64,000 nt of DNA from Flexivirga caeni. GTDB lineage: Bacteria; Actinomycetota; Actinomycetes; Actinomycetales; Dermatophilaceae. The stretch spans positions 124,001-188,000 of the forward strand of contig NZ_RJJQ01000010.1 in the NCBI RefSeq assembly GCF_003724155.1. Reading direction: 5' to 3'. The notes under the pieces were generated by a model. The model was not told the origin of the DNA and did not search any database. It was given only the letters and a program-made list of their open reading frames with translations. Numbering within the stretch: the first letter of the stretch is position 1; every line of letters starts with the position of its first letter. Position numbers and translations under genes: made by a program. This document shows, one piece after another, positions 1 to 8,722 of the stretch.

Positions 1-1
1 C

Positions 2-823
2 CGCATCGACCGCCACGCGCTGGACATCACCGCCCACGCACGGGAGCTTCGCGCTGCCGGACAGCACCTCAAGCGCGGCCTGCTGCTGTTCGGTCCCCCG
101 GGGACGGGCAAGACCCACACCGTGCGCTATCTGATCGAGCACCGGCGCGACGCAACCCGCCTGTTGCTGCAAGGGGAGGCACTGCAGGCCGTCGGTGCGG
201 TCGCCGTGCTTGCCCGCGAACTCGCCCCGAGCGTCGTTGTCCTGGAGGATGTCGACCTCGTCGCAACGGACCGGTCCTACGGCCAGCACAACCCGATCTT
301 GTTCTCACTGCTCGAAGCAATGGACGGGTCGGCCGCGGACAGCGACATGCTCTTCGTGCTCACGACCAACCGTGCAGAGGTCCTGGAACGAGCCCTGGTG
401 CAACGGCCCGGCCGGGTCGACGTCGCGGTCGAGATCGATCGCCCGGGTGCGTCCGCCCGGCTGAAACTGTTGCGGCTGTATGGCGCCGGCGTTCTCGATG
501 ACCTGAGCGCCGACGACCTCGCGCAGGTCGTCGACCGCACCGACGGGGTCACCGCCTCGTTCCTGAAGGAACTGATCCGTCGCGCGGTGCTGGCCGGCAT
601 CACCACCGGTAGTGCCCGGCAGGTGACGGCAAGCGACATACACACCGCGCTCGATGATCTGCTCGACCAGTCCCAGTCGGTGACGCGTTCGCTGCTCGGC
701 CTCGGCGAGGACGGAGTATCCGGATCGGACGAGCCGTCGACCCAGGACTCGGGCGGCGGGCCGTCCCCTGCGAAGCAAGGATCAGCTGGCTGGTTCGCCT
801 ATGGTCCCCGTTATCGGGACTGA
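2..823 (+). CDS. AAA-family ATPase, C-terminal part (5' end outside window)
   Basis: The frame is open from the left edge of the window, so the N-terminus is missing. The visible 273 residues hold a Walker A motif (GPPGTGKT, nt about 92-115), a Walker B-like strand (VVVLEDVD, nt about 235-260), a sensor-1 Asn (LTTNR) and an arginine-finger segment (QRPGRVD). This is the layout of the FtsH/CDC48-type AAA core. There is no HEXXH, so it is not an FtsH protease. The tail, after about residue 235, is low in complexity and rich in Ser and Gly. The substrate is unknown. It probably acts as an ATP-driven remodelling or unfolding factor, which is inference from the family. Confidence 0.8.
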   Translation, partial: RIDRHALDITAHARELRAAGQHLKRGLLLFGPPGTGKTHTVRYLIEHRRDATRLLLQGEALQAVGAVAVLARELAPSVVVLEDVDLVATDRSYGQHNPILFSLLEAMDGSAADSDMLFVLTTNRAEVLERALVQRPGRVDVAVEIDRPGASARLKLLRLYGAGVLDDLSADDLAQVVDRTDGVTASFLKELIRRAVLAGITTGSARQVTASDIHTALDDLLDQSQSVTRSLLGLGEDGVSGSDEPSTQDSGGGPSPAKQGSAGWFAYGPRYRD

Positions 824-856
824 CTCCACCCGGCACCGCGGATTAGGCTCGGCCCG

Positions 857-1486
857 GTGAAGACCCGCTACGACGCGATCGCTCCGTGGTATGCCGAGGC
901 CACCCACGACTGGGTGCCCGTCTGCGTGCCCTATCTACCCGATGACCTGACGGGCCAGCGGGTGCTCGACCTGGCGTGCGGGGTGGGCGCCGTCAGCCGC
1001 GCGCTCGCGGACCGTGGCGCCGAGGTGACCGCTGTCGACGCATCCGCGCAGATGCTTCAGCACGCCGATGGCACCAGAGTGCGATGGCTGCACGGGGACG
1101 CGACGAACACCGGCTGGTGGGACGGCGAGGTGTTCGACGGCGTCGTCTGCAACATGGCGCTCATGGACATCGGCGACCTGGACGCCGCGCTGGCCACCAT
1201 TGCAACGACGGTGAATCCACAAGGATGGGCGCTGATTTCGCTGCTGCATCCGTGCTTTCCCGGACTGGAGGCGGCCGGTGCCCTGTCGAGCTGGCCGCCC
1301 GACCGGGGCTACTCCTCGGAAGGCTGGTGGACGACCGGCGGCGACGGGGTGCGCGGGCACGTCGGCGCTCACCACCGCACGCTGGCCACCTACCTGAACG
1401 CGGTGCTCCGCTCGGGACTGCAGCTGACCGAGGTGATCGAGCCGCCCGCGGAGGTGCCGCGCTACCTGATCCTGCGTTGCACGCGA
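857..1486 (+). CDS. Class I SAM-dependent methyltransferase (frame lacks its expected stop)
   Basis: It starts at GTG 857. The glycine-rich SAM-binding motif I (VLDLACGVG, residues 36-44) is followed by an acidic end of strand 2 (VTAVDAS), and the core resembles Methyltransf_11/25 proteins. Family-like sequence ends near residue 210 (YLILRCTR). No stop codon follows: the frame stays open to 2602, running antisense through the next gene, where the predicted protein is Asp/Arg/Gly-rich and looks non-coding. The end given here is the last family-like codon. Codon CGA at 1484-1486 is one transition from TGA, so a lost stop or a sequence error is plausible. The substrate is unknown. Confidence 0.7.
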
Positions 1487-1492
1487 GGAAGC

Positions 1493-2956
1493 TCAGTGCT
1501 CCTCGACGTCGCGGGAGTTGGTGAGCGACAGTGCCCCGAAGGCGGCGATGGCGCCGACGACGACGGCGAGGATGCCGTAGGTGATGCGCTCGCCGCGGAA
1601 GAACGACGCGACCAGGGCGTCGCTCCAGGTGCCGGCCGGCAGGACGGTGGTGACCAGGGCCGCTATCAGCGTGCCGACGAGCGCGGTGCCGATACTCGTG
1701 CCGACCTCCTGCGCGGTGTCGTTGAGCGCGGTGCCCATCGAGGTGCGGTTCTCCGGCATCGCCTCGACGAGAGCGACCGCGCAGATCGTCATGACCGTCC
1801 GCAGACCGATCGTCATCACGACCATGCTGGCGGCGATGGCGAGGTAGCCGTGCTCGACGCCCCACGCCATACCGGCGAGGGAAATGGTGAGACAGGCGGC
1901 ACCGACGAAGCAGGCGACGCGGTGGCCGAATCGCTTGCCGAGCCACTCCGACAACGGGGTGGCGACCAGCATCGTGACGATCATCGGCAGGTTGGCCAGA
2001 CCAGCCCGGACCGGGCTCCATCCGTAGGCGTACTGGAAGTGCAGGATCAGCCCGAACATCACTGCTGCCATGGCGATTGCGGTGCCGATCTGGGCGATGA
2101 GCGCGCCCCGGACCGTGCCGCCCGCAAGGATCGACAGATCGAGCATCGGTGCCTTGCCGGTGCGCTCGTGCCATACCCAGGCGACCGCGGCCAGGATGGC
2201 GCCGGCAATCGAGGCAAGCGTGATCGGCGACAGCCAGCCGTGCTGCACTCCGCTGGTGAGCGACCAGCAGGCCAGGCCGATCATCGCGATGCTCAACGCC
2301 GCCCCGACGAGGTCGAGCGTGTCGTCGGTCAGGTCTTCGCGGCGATCAGGAGCGACGCCGCGCCATACGCCGATGCAGGCGATCAGAGCGACCGGCGCGT
2401 TCACCAGCAGCAGCCACTGCCAGCTGATGTGGGCCAGCGCAGTGCCGCCGAGCAGCGGGCCGAGAATGAAACCGGACATGCCGACGACGATCATCACCGT
2501 CATCGCGCGCATCCGCAGCTGCTTGTCGTCGAAGAGCCGGAAGACCAGCGAGTTGGTGATCGGCGCCATCGCTGCGGCGGCGATGCCCAGGGCGGCGCGT
2601 AGCGCGATGAGTTCGCCTGTCGTGTGGACGAATACGACACCGAGACTGAGAATGCCGAAGACGGCGAGCCCGATGAGCAGCACGCGGCGACGACCGAAGC
2701 GGTCAGCGATCGATCCGGCGGTCAGCAGAAGGCCGCCGAAGGTCAGCGAATACGCGCCGGTGACCCATTGCAGCGCGGTGGTGTCACTGCCGAGGTGGCG
2801 TCCGATGGTTGGCAGGGCGATCGACAGCAGCGTGTTGTCGACCATCTCGACGAAGAAGGCCAGGCAGAGTGCGGCGAGCGGGATCCAGGCGGCACGGATC
2901 GACGGATACGTTCGGGATTGAGGCGGTTTCGTGGGAGTGAGCGTGGCGTTCGTCAT
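1493..2956 (-). CDS. MFS drug exporter, DHA2 family (14-TM type)
   Basis: This 487-residue polytopic membrane protein has an N-terminal MFS signature: VDNTLLSIALPTIG in TM1, and GSIADRFGRRRVLL as the motif A loop between TM2 and TM3. Length and hydrophobic pattern fit the 14-TM DHA2 proton-drug antiporters (EmrB/QacA-like). I chose ATG 2956 because a GGAGG ribosome site lies about 7 nt upstream; an in-frame ATG at 2995 has no such site. The gene faces the EamA gene at 3078 across a 121-bp divergent region that must hold both promoters. The drug specificity cannot be read from sequence. Confidence 0.9.
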   Translation of the reverse strand: MTNATLTPTKPPQSRTYPSIRAAWIPLAALCLAFFVEMVDNTLLSIALPTIGRHLGSDTTALQWVTGAYSLTFGGLLLTAGSIADRFGRRRVLLIGLAVFGILSLGVVFVHTTGELIALRAALGIAAAAMAPITNSLVFRLFDDKQLRMRAMTVMIVVGMSGFILGPLLGGTALAHISWQWLLLVNAPVALIACIGVWRGVAPDRREDLTDDTLDLVGAALSIAMIGLACWSLTSGVQHGWLSPITLASIAGAILAAVAWVWHERTGKAPMLDLSILAGGTVRGALIAQIGTAIAMAAVMFGLILHFQYAYGWSPVRAGLANLPMIVTMLVATPLSEWLGKRFGHRVACFVGAACLTISLAGMAWGVEHGYLAIAASMVVMTIGLRTVMTICAVALVEAMPENRTSMGTALNDTAQEVGTSIGTALVGTLIAALVTTVLPAGTWSDALVASFFRGERITYGILAVVVGAIAAFGALSLTNSRDVEEH

Positions 2957-3077
2957 GACGGCCTCCAGGGCAGGTTCGGGGTGATCGGTCTGCACCGAAC
3001 GCTAGAAGCGGCCACTTTCAGCGTGGTTTCGCGGTGATTTCACCGGGCGCTCGGATGGTTTCGATAGCGTCGTCGGG

Positions 3078-3950
3078 GTGTCCACCACCGCGCTGATCCT
3101 CGTGCTCACGGCAGCTGTGCTCCACGCGATCTGGAACATCGCGGCCAAGCGGGTCGAGAACGGTGGTTACGTCTTCGTCTTCGCCTACGGCTTGCTGTCG
3201 GCGGTGATCTGGCTGCCGGTCGGGGTGATCGTGCTGGCGATGCACGACAAAGGCGCCGGCTGGACCATGCTCGGCGCCACTGCCCTGTCCGGAGTGCTGC
3301 ACATCCTGTACGGCCTGGCCCTGCAGGGCGGCTATCGCAAGGCCGACCTGAGCGTCGTCTATCCGGTCGCCCGCGGCACGGGGCCGCTGATCACCATGCT
3401 CTTCGCCGTCATCGTGCTCGCCGAACGCCCCGGAATCCTCGCGGTTGCAGGCGGATTAGTGATCGTCGTGGGCGTCGCCGTGGTCGCCTCGGCTCGTGCG
3501 GCGGGCCTGGCGCAGCCGCACTCGGCCTCGGTGTGGAAGGGCGTCCAGTGGGGCGCGCTGACCGGCTTGATGATTGCGGCATACACGCTGTGGGACGACC
3601 ACTCGATGACCGACCTCGCACTGCTGCCGATCCCCTACTTCGCCATGAGCACGGTGTGGCAGGCCGCGCTGATGGTGCCCGGCCTGCGGGGCCGCGGCGC
3701 CGAGCTGTCGCGGGTCGTGCGCGCACACTGGCCGGAGGTCCTGTGCGTCGCACTGCTGTCGCCGCTGGCCTACGTGCTGGTCCTACAGGCCATGACGACG
3801 ACACCGGTCGCACTGGTGGCGCCAGTGCGCGAGTCGAGCATCGTGGTCGGCTCGCTCCTCGCATGGAAGCTCTTCCACGAGTCGTCCCCGGCCCGCAAGT
3901 TCGCCGGAGTCGTGGTCGTGCTGGCCGGGATCGTGCTGATCGCGGCGTGA
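3078..3950 (+). CDS. EamA/DMT-superfamily permease
   Basis: The 290-residue protein has about ten hydrophobic segments arranged as two EamA repeats, the usual size for drug/metabolite transporters. The first repeat begins with the typical HAIWNIAAKR segment, and the second ends in a helix followed by GVVVVLAGIVLIAA. It starts at GTG 3078. It is transcribed divergently from the DHA2 exporter. The substrate is unknown; relatives export amino acids, nucleotides or drugs. Confidence 0.88.
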   Translation: MSTTALILVLTAAVLHAIWNIAAKRVENGGYVFVFAYGLLSAVIWLPVGVIVLAMHDKGAGWTMLGATALSGVLHILYGLALQGGYRKADLSVVYPVARGTGPLITMLFAVIVLAERPGILAVAGGLVIVVGVAVVASARAAGLAQPHSASVWKGVQWGALTGLMIAAYTLWDDHSMTDLALLPIPYFAMSTVWQAALMVPGLRGRGAELSRVVRAHWPEVLCVALLSPLAYVLVLQAMTTTPVALVAPVRESSIVVGSLLAWKLFHESSPARKFAGVVVVLAGIVLIAA

Positions 3951-4160
3951 TCTGGAAACCGCCTGCGAACTCACTGCATTCAAGACTCGGTATGGCGATC
4001 GTTGCGCTTCGGTCTGGCCGGACGCAGCTGAGTCAGAAGATGGTCAGCCAAACGTAAATCGTTGTGTTGCAACCATTTTGGACGCGTGCCGACAGGAATA
4101 CGGTGCCGCACGGGCGATGCGGCGACCGCCGCTGCCCGGCTCACACCATCAGGAGATTCC

Positions 4161-4979
4161 ATGCAACGCATCAATGCCCGTCTGCTCGCCGGCACCCTCG
4201 GCGCGGTCGCCCTCACGGCTGTCGCAGGCTTCAGCGGTGCCAGCGCGGCGCCACATGCCGCAACCGGACACGCCCTGACACCCGGGCTGGCCCACGCGCG
4301 GTTCGGCGCGCACATCGGCACCCCGGCAGAGCACCCGATCCTCGGCCGCACCGCCCGGGCCCGCGCACTGGCCGGGACCCGCCACGGTTACAACGTCAAC
4401 GGCTACAACTGGTCGGGCATGGTCGCGACCGGTTCCGGCTTCAGCTCGACCAGCACGTCGTGGACCGAGCCGAGCGTCAGCTGCAACTCCAGCAATGACC
4501 TGATGGCTCCGTGGGTCGGCATCGACGGCTACGGCAGCAGCTCGGTCGAGCAGACCGGCGTCGCCACCGACTGCTCCAGCGGATCGCCGGTCTACCAGGG
4601 CTGGTACGAGGTCTATCCGGCTGCTCCCGTCTACTACGACAACCCGGTGAGCGCGGGCGACACCATCACCGCCACGGTGACGCGCAGCGGCACGTCCTAC
4701 ACGCTGGTCCTGACCGACAACACCCAGGGCTGGACCCAGACGACCACCAAGTCGTATGACGGTGCGAACGCAAGCGCCGACTTCGTCATCGAGTCGCCGA
4801 CCAGCTCCTACCCGGACTTCGGAGAGGTCGACTTCAGCGGGTCGACGGTCAACGGCAGCGCCCTGGGCAACTACAGCCCGATCGCGATGGACGCGTCGAA
4901 CGACAACGGGTACGAGGACCAGACCAGCGCGCTGGGCGCGGATGGCGAGAGCTTCTCGATCAGCTACCTGCAGGAGTGA
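4161..4979 (+). CDS. Secreted glutamic endopeptidase, G1 (eqolisin) family
   Basis: ATG 4161 has an AGGAGA ribosome site 6 nt upstream. Residues 1-30 form a signal peptide: an Arg-containing n-region, a hydrophobic core (LLAGTLGAVALTAVAG) and an Ala-rich cleavage site. A pro-region follows, then the catalytic domain from about residue 75 (NWSGMVATG). The domain contains the conserved WVGIDGYG segment followed by VEQTG, which carries the catalytic Gln, and ADFVIESP, which carries the catalytic Glu. Many Ser/Thr/Tyr and few Lys suit an acid-stable extracellular enzyme. Most characterised members are fungal acid proteases; bacterial ones are fewer. The hairpin at 5003-5041 ends it. Confidence 0.85.
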   Translation: MQRINARLLAGTLGAVALTAVAGFSGASAAPHAATGHALTPGLAHARFGAHIGTPAEHPILGRTARARALAGTRHGYNVNGYNWSGMVATGSGFSSTSTSWTEPSVSCNSSNDLMAPWVGIDGYGSSSVEQTGVATDCSSGSPVYQGWYEVYPAAPVYYDNPVSAGDTITATVTRSGTSYTLVLTDNTQGWTQTTTKSYDGANASADFVIESPTSSYPDFGEVDFSGSTVNGSALGNYSPIAMDASNDNGYEDQTSALGADGESFSISYLQE

Positions 4980-5002
4980 AAACGTCCTGACGGCAGCGGT
5001 TT

Positions 5003-5041
5003 CCGCGCCGCCCGGTGGACTTCGGTCACTGGGCGGCGCGG
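5003..5041. terminator. Bidirectional hairpin terminator
   Basis: Perfect 11-bp GC-rich arms (CCGCGCCGCCC at 5003-5013 and GGGCGGCGCGG at 5031-5041) extend inward by 4 more pairs, one of them G-U, leaving a 9-nt loop. The hairpin lies between the converging peptidase and MFS genes and includes the MFS stop codon. Confidence 0.75.
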
Positions 5042-6345
5042 CTCTCGCGTGCGGCAACGGCGTGGGGGTCGGTGCGGTTGTCGTAGCTCCAGAATCCGCG
5101 CAACGCGGCAGCGGAGGCACCGACCCCCGCCATACACAGGGCGCCGCCGGACACGATGGCGGTGCGCACGCCCAGCCAGTCGGCGACCGCGCCCGAGCGC
5201 AACTGGCCGCCGAGCGGCCCGAGTGAGTAGGAGAGCATCTCGATGCCGGCCAGCCGGCCGCGCAACCCGTCCGGGATGGTCTGGTTCCACAGGACGGACC
5301 GGAAGGTGCCGCTGACCTGGTCCAGTGCACCGGCGACAGCAAGCACGCCCAGGGCGATCCACACGCCGGCCGAGCCCCAGAACGGTCCGTGCCCGGGCAC
5401 CAGCCCGGCGAGCCCGATCGCCGCACCCCAGCCAATGGCGGCGAGGGTGATCGCGCGACCGTGCCGGTGCACGTGCTGCATCCAGCCGCTCGTCATCGTC
5501 GCGATCGCCGACCCGACGCCTTCGCAGGCGTAGAAGAGCCCGAGCAGATCCGGCCGGTCGAAGCTGTGCAGCGCGAACGCCGGGAAGAGCACCATGGGCA
5601 TCGCCAGGAACATCCCGACCATGTCGATGACGTAGGTGCCGAGCAGGTCCTTGCGGGACAGCGCGTAGCGCAGGCCGGTCCGGATCGAGGCGAACCCGGG
5701 TTCCTCATGCTCCTCGGCGGTCGGCCGGTAATGACCGAGCCGCAGCAGCAGGAGCGTCGAAACGAGAGCGGCCACGACCCAGGCGGCATACCCATAACTC
5801 ACCCCGCAGCGGGCGATCAACAGCCCACCGAGGCTCGGCCCGAGCAATGAGCCGAGCTGCCAGGCCATCGACCACACGGCCACCGCTGGGGTGAGCTGGT
5901 CGTGCGGCACAGTGCGCGGCATCAGCGCCTCCTGGCTCGGGCGCTGCAGCGACGAGGCGACGGCCAGCAGGCCGGCGACGACGTAGATGGCCCAGATCTG
6001 CGGCTTCGCGAGCAGCGAGTTGGCAAGCAGGACCGCGCTCAGCAGCACCTCGGCGCCACCTGTCGCCAGCATGATCGTGCGGCGGTCGAGACGGTCGGCG
6101 AGCGCGCCGCCCCAGAGCCCGAAGATGACCAGCGGCACAAGTTCGACCGCAGCGACCAGCCCGACCGCGAAGTTCGAGCCGGTCAGCCGGTACAGCTGGA
6201 ACGGTATGGCGACGTAGCCGACCATCGAGCCCAGATAGGCGACGGTCGCGGAGCTGAACAGCCGCCGGAACTCCGGGCGCCGCAACGGACTGAGGTCCAG
6301 CCGGATGGCCCTGCGCCGCGGGCCATGGTCGGCTGTCTCGCTCAC
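5026..6345 (-). CDS. MFS transporter, EntS/MFS_3-like exporter
   Basis: The 439-residue, 12-TM protein has the N-terminus of the MFS_3 (enterobactin exporter EntS-like) family: LRRPEFRRLFSS, then VGYVAIPFQLYRLTGS, then the motif A loop GGALADRLDRRTIM. It starts at GTG 6345, and the stop falls inside the shared terminator. No siderophore genes are near, so the cargo is open; similar proteins in actinobacteria are often labelled only as multidrug or siderophore exporters. Confidence 0.88.
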   Translation of the reverse strand: MSETADHGPRRRAIRLDLSPLRRPEFRRLFSSATVAYLGSMVGYVAIPFQLYRLTGSNFAVGLVAAVELVPLVIFGLWGGALADRLDRRTIMLATGGAEVLLSAVLLANSLLAKPQIWAIYVVAGLLAVASSLQRPSQEALMPRTVPHDQLTPAVAVWSMAWQLGSLLGPSLGGLLIARCGVSYGYAAWVVAALVSTLLLLRLGHYRPTAEEHEEPGFASIRTGLRYALSRKDLLGTYVIDMVGMFLAMPMVLFPAFALHSFDRPDLLGLFYACEGVGSAIATMTSGWMQHVHRHGRAITLAAIGWGAAIGLAGLVPGHGPFWGSAGVWIALGVLAVAGALDQVSGTFRSVLWNQTIPDGLRGRLAGIEMLSYSLGPLGGQLRSGAVADWLGVRTAIVSGGALCMAGVGASAAALRGFWSYDNRTDPHAVAARESRAAQ

Positions 6346-6415
6346 GAGAACAGGAACCTACCGACGGGGTCGACTGCTGGCCATCGAATTTCGCCGACTG
6401 CGGCAATGGTATGAC

Positions 6416-6444
6416 GAAGGGCCCCGACAGTGCCGGGGCCCTTC
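6416..6444 (-). terminator. Hairpin terminator downstream of tRNA-Tyr
   Basis: Perfect 11-bp arms (GAAGGGCCCCG at 6416-6426, CGGGGCCCTTC at 6434-6444) enclose a 7-nt loop, 7 nt beyond the CCA end of the tRNA on the minus strand. It may also insulate the MFS gene start. Confidence 0.75.
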
Positions 6445-6451
6445 GTGCACA

Positions 6452-6535
6452 TGGTGCCAGGTCTAGGATTCGAACCTAGGTAGCTTTCGCGACGGATTTA
6501 CAGTCCGCTCCCATTGGCCGCTCGGGCAACCTGGC
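6452..6535 (-). tRNA. tRNA-Tyr (anticodon GTA)
   Basis: This 84-nt class II tRNA with encoded CCA folds fully. The acceptor is GCCAGGT/ACCTGGC, with discriminator A and CCA at 6452-6454. The anticodon loop reads CTGTAAA with GTA at 6499-6501. A long variable arm and a GGTTCGAATCC T-arm follow. The long variable arm together with GTA identifies tyrosine. Confidence 0.97.
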
Positions 6536-6661
6536 GTGGTGCGTGGATGAGGATAACAAGCATCGCGGTGCCCGGGCCAATCGGCGTCCCGCGGGCGGCA
6601 GGTGAGCGCCGGCGCGGCATACTCTGGCGGAGACCGCACTCGCCCCAAGGAGCTAGAGATC

Positions 6662-7159
6662 ATGGCCGACTCGTCGTTCGACATCGTCAGCAAGACGGAC
6701 AAGCAGGAGGTCAGCAACGCGCTGAACCAGGCGGCCAAGGAGATCTCCACGCGCTACGACTTCCGCGGTGTCGGCGCGGTGCTGGAGTGGTCCGGCGAGA
6801 AGATCCTCATGAAGGCGAACTCGGCCGAGCGCACCCTCGCGGTGCTGGACGTCTTCCAGACCAAGCTGGTCAAACGCGGCGTCTCGCTGAAGTCGCTGGA
6901 GCTCTCGCACGATGGCGAACCACAGCTGTCCGGCAAGGACTACCGGCTGGAGGCGACGCTCAAGGACGGCATCAGCCAGGAGAACGCCAAGAAGATCTCC
7001 AAGATCATCCGCGACGAAGGCCCCAAGTCGGTCAAGTCGCGCATCGAGGGCGACGAGCTGCGCGTCACGAGCAAGTCCCGCGACGACCTGCAGGAGGTCC
7101 AGCGGCTGCTCAAGAGCGCCGACCTGGATGTGGCGCTGCAGTTCACCAACTACCGCTGA
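6662..7159 (+). CDS. YajQ-family nucleotide/cyclic-di-GMP binding protein
   Basis: The 165-residue protein matches the YajQ (DUF520) family in length and along its whole sequence: DSSFDIVSK at the start, then Is[17 protein letters not shown] and [10 protein letters not shown] at the end. An AAGGAG ribosome site lies about 10 nt before ATG 6662. Family members have two ferredoxin-like RNP folds and bind RNA, nucleotides or c-di-GMP; Xanthomonas YajQ is a c-di-GMP effector. The role in this organism is not known. It stands alone, divergent from tRNA-Tyr. Confidence 0.95.
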   Translation: MADSSFDIVSKTDKQEVSNALNQAAKEISTRYDFRGVGAVLEWSGEKILMKANSAERTLAVLDVFQTKLVKRGVSLKSLELSHDGEPQLSGKDYRLEATLKDGISQENAKKISKIIRDEGPKSVKSRIEGDELRVTSKSRDDLQEVQRLLKSADLDVALQFTNYR

Positions 7160-7207
7160 GGTCCGTCGGCGGCGTTCGCGTGGCCCGGCTCCCCACCCGC
7201 CGCCGAG

Positions 7208-7801
7208 TCAGCACTTCCTGCCCCGGTGCCCAGCCATGCGCAGCGCCATCCGGGCACTGTGGTCGGCGATGCGTTCGGGCAGCCAGGCATCGCGCTCGTC
7301 ATACCACCGCGCGACGTCGATGCACATGCCCATGATCGCGTTGGTCGTCATACCGATGTCGACGCAGTCGAATTCGCCGGAATCCGTGCCGTCGGCAAGC
7401 GCACCCCGGATGACTTGCTGTATGTCGTAACGCAATTCGTCGATCACCACCCGGTGCTCCGGGCTCAGCGCAGCAAGCTCGTAGTTGACCACCCGCGCCA
7501 TGGTGTGCCCGGTGACGTGACCGAGCACCAGTCGCCGGACGGTCGCGGCCAGCCTGCCCGCCGGGTCGTCCGCGGACCGCTGCGCTTCGCGCAGCGCACG
7601 CAGCGTCGACTCGTGCCCGGCGAGCGAGATCGCGTAGAGCAGCGACTCCTTGGTCCGGTAATGCACGTAGACCGCGGCCGGCGACATACCCGCGGCGGCA
7701 GCAATGTCACGGGTTGTCGTCCCATGAAACCCCCTGGCAGCAAAGGAGTTCCGTGCCGCATCGAGCAACCGGCGCTGGGCATCGCTCGTGGTCTCGGTCA
7801 T
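7208..7801 (-). CDS. TetR/AcrR-family transcriptional regulator
   Basis: The 197-residue protein has an N-terminal TetR helix-turn-helix (residues about 10-56: RLLDAARNSFAARGF, then GTTTRDIAAAAGMSP, then AVYVHYRTKESLL) and a variable helical ligand domain. ATG 7801 has a GAGGAAAGG ribosome site. It is divergent from the SDR-QOR-FabG operon, with a 16-bp palindrome in the shared region, so it probably represses that operon and itself. The ligand is unknown; the target genes suggest an acyl or carbonyl metabolite. Confidence 0.9.
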   Translation of the reverse strand: MTETTSDAQRRLLDAARNSFAARGFHGTTTRDIAAAAGMSPAAVYVHYRTKESLLYAISLAGHESTLRALREAQRSADDPAGRLAATVRRLVLGHVTGHTMARVVNYELAALSPEHRVVIDELRYDIQQVIRGALADGTDSGEFDCVDIGMTTNAIMGMCIDVARWYDERDAWLPERIADHSARMALRMAGHRGRKC

Positions 7802-7867
7802 GGGGCCTTTCCTCGCCTGCAACGGCGGGCCGCCATTGCATTGACGAGCATGGCGCAGCATGCGACG

Positions 7868-7883
7868 CTAAGCAAGCGCTTAG
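7868..7883. promoter_or_regulatory. Putative TetR operator between divergent genes
   Basis: Perfect inverted repeat CTAAGC-N4-GCTTAG lies 67 bp upstream of the TetR start and 36 bp upstream of the SDR start. CTAAGC/GCTTAG half-sites are common for TetR regulators of lipid-type catabolic operons in actinobacteria. Binding is inferred from position. Confidence 0.6.
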
Positions 7884-7918
7884 TCAGCGTGCATCCTCAC
7901 CATGCCGAAGGAGCGATT

Positions 7919-8722
7919 GTGCCCACACCACTCACCTCGTGGCAGGGCCAGCGGGTGGTCGTCACGGGCGCGGCGCGCGGCATCGGCGCCGCGATCGCCG
8001 AACGCCTGCACCAGCTCGGAGCACACGTCGTGGCGGTCGATCTGCTCGAAGCCGCACTCCAGGAGACCGCGAACACGCTTGGTATCCGGTCGATTCCGGT
8101 GGACCTGGGCACCGAGCAGGGCGTGTCCGACGCGATCGAGGGCGCGCTCGCCCAGTTGGGTGACATCGATGTCTGGGTCGGCAACGCGGGGGTGGCACGC
8201 GGCAGCGGGCTGACGGCGCCGGACGCCGATTGGGAGCTCTCCTGGCAGGTCAACGTGCTCGCGCACGTGCGCGCCGCGCGCCTGCTCGTCCCGCGCTGGC
8301 TGGAGCGCGGCTCCGGCCGGTTCATCGTCACCGCATCGGCAGCCGGACTGCTGACCGTGCTCGGCCAGCCGGCATACGCCGTCACCAAGCACGGTGCCGA
8401 GGCCTTCGCCGAATGGCTGGCCGCCAGTTACGGCCACCGCGGCATCGACGTGCACGCGATCTGCCCGCAGGGGGTGCGCACCGACATGTATCCCGGCCCG
8501 GGTGAAGACCCCCTGGCCGGCACGATCGGTCACGACGGCACGCTCGAACCGGCAGATGTCGCCGAGGCATTGGTGCAGGCCGTGGCGCATGGCGACTTCC
8601 TGGTGTTGCCGCACCCCGAGGTCGCCGACTATTTCGCGCTGCGCGCCACGGACACCGACCGGTGGCTGCGCGGCATGCAGCGGTTGCAAGCACGGGCCGA
8701 CGGACAAGGAGCAGCACGATGA
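7919..8722 (+). CDS. Short-chain dehydrogenase/reductase (SDR)
   Basis: GTG 7919 follows a GAAGGAG ribosome site. The 267-residue protein has the Rossmann dinucleotide motif TGAARGIG (about residues 14-21), the NAG motif (GNAGVARG), the catalytic Ser (TASAAG) and the YxxxK pair (YAVTKHG). It is a classical SDR. The last codons overlap the next gene (ATGA at 8719-8722), making it first of a three-gene operon with a quinone-reductase-like enzyme and a FabG homologue, under the divergent TetR regulator. The substrate is not identifiable; oxidation of a hydroxyacyl or alcohol is likely from context. Confidence 0.9.
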   Translation: MPTPLTSWQGQRVVVTGAARGIGAAIAERLHQLGAHVVAVDLLEAALQETANTLGIRSIPVDLGTEQGVSDAIEGALAQLGDIDVWVGNAGVARGSGLTAPDADWELSWQVNVLAHVRAARLLVPRWLERGSGRFIVTASAAGLLTVLGQPAYAVTKHGAEAFAEWLAASYGHRGIDVHAICPQGVRTDMYPGPGEDPLAGTIGHDGTLEPADVAEALVQAVAHGDFLVLPHPEVADYFALRATDTDRWLRGMQRLQARADGQGAAR

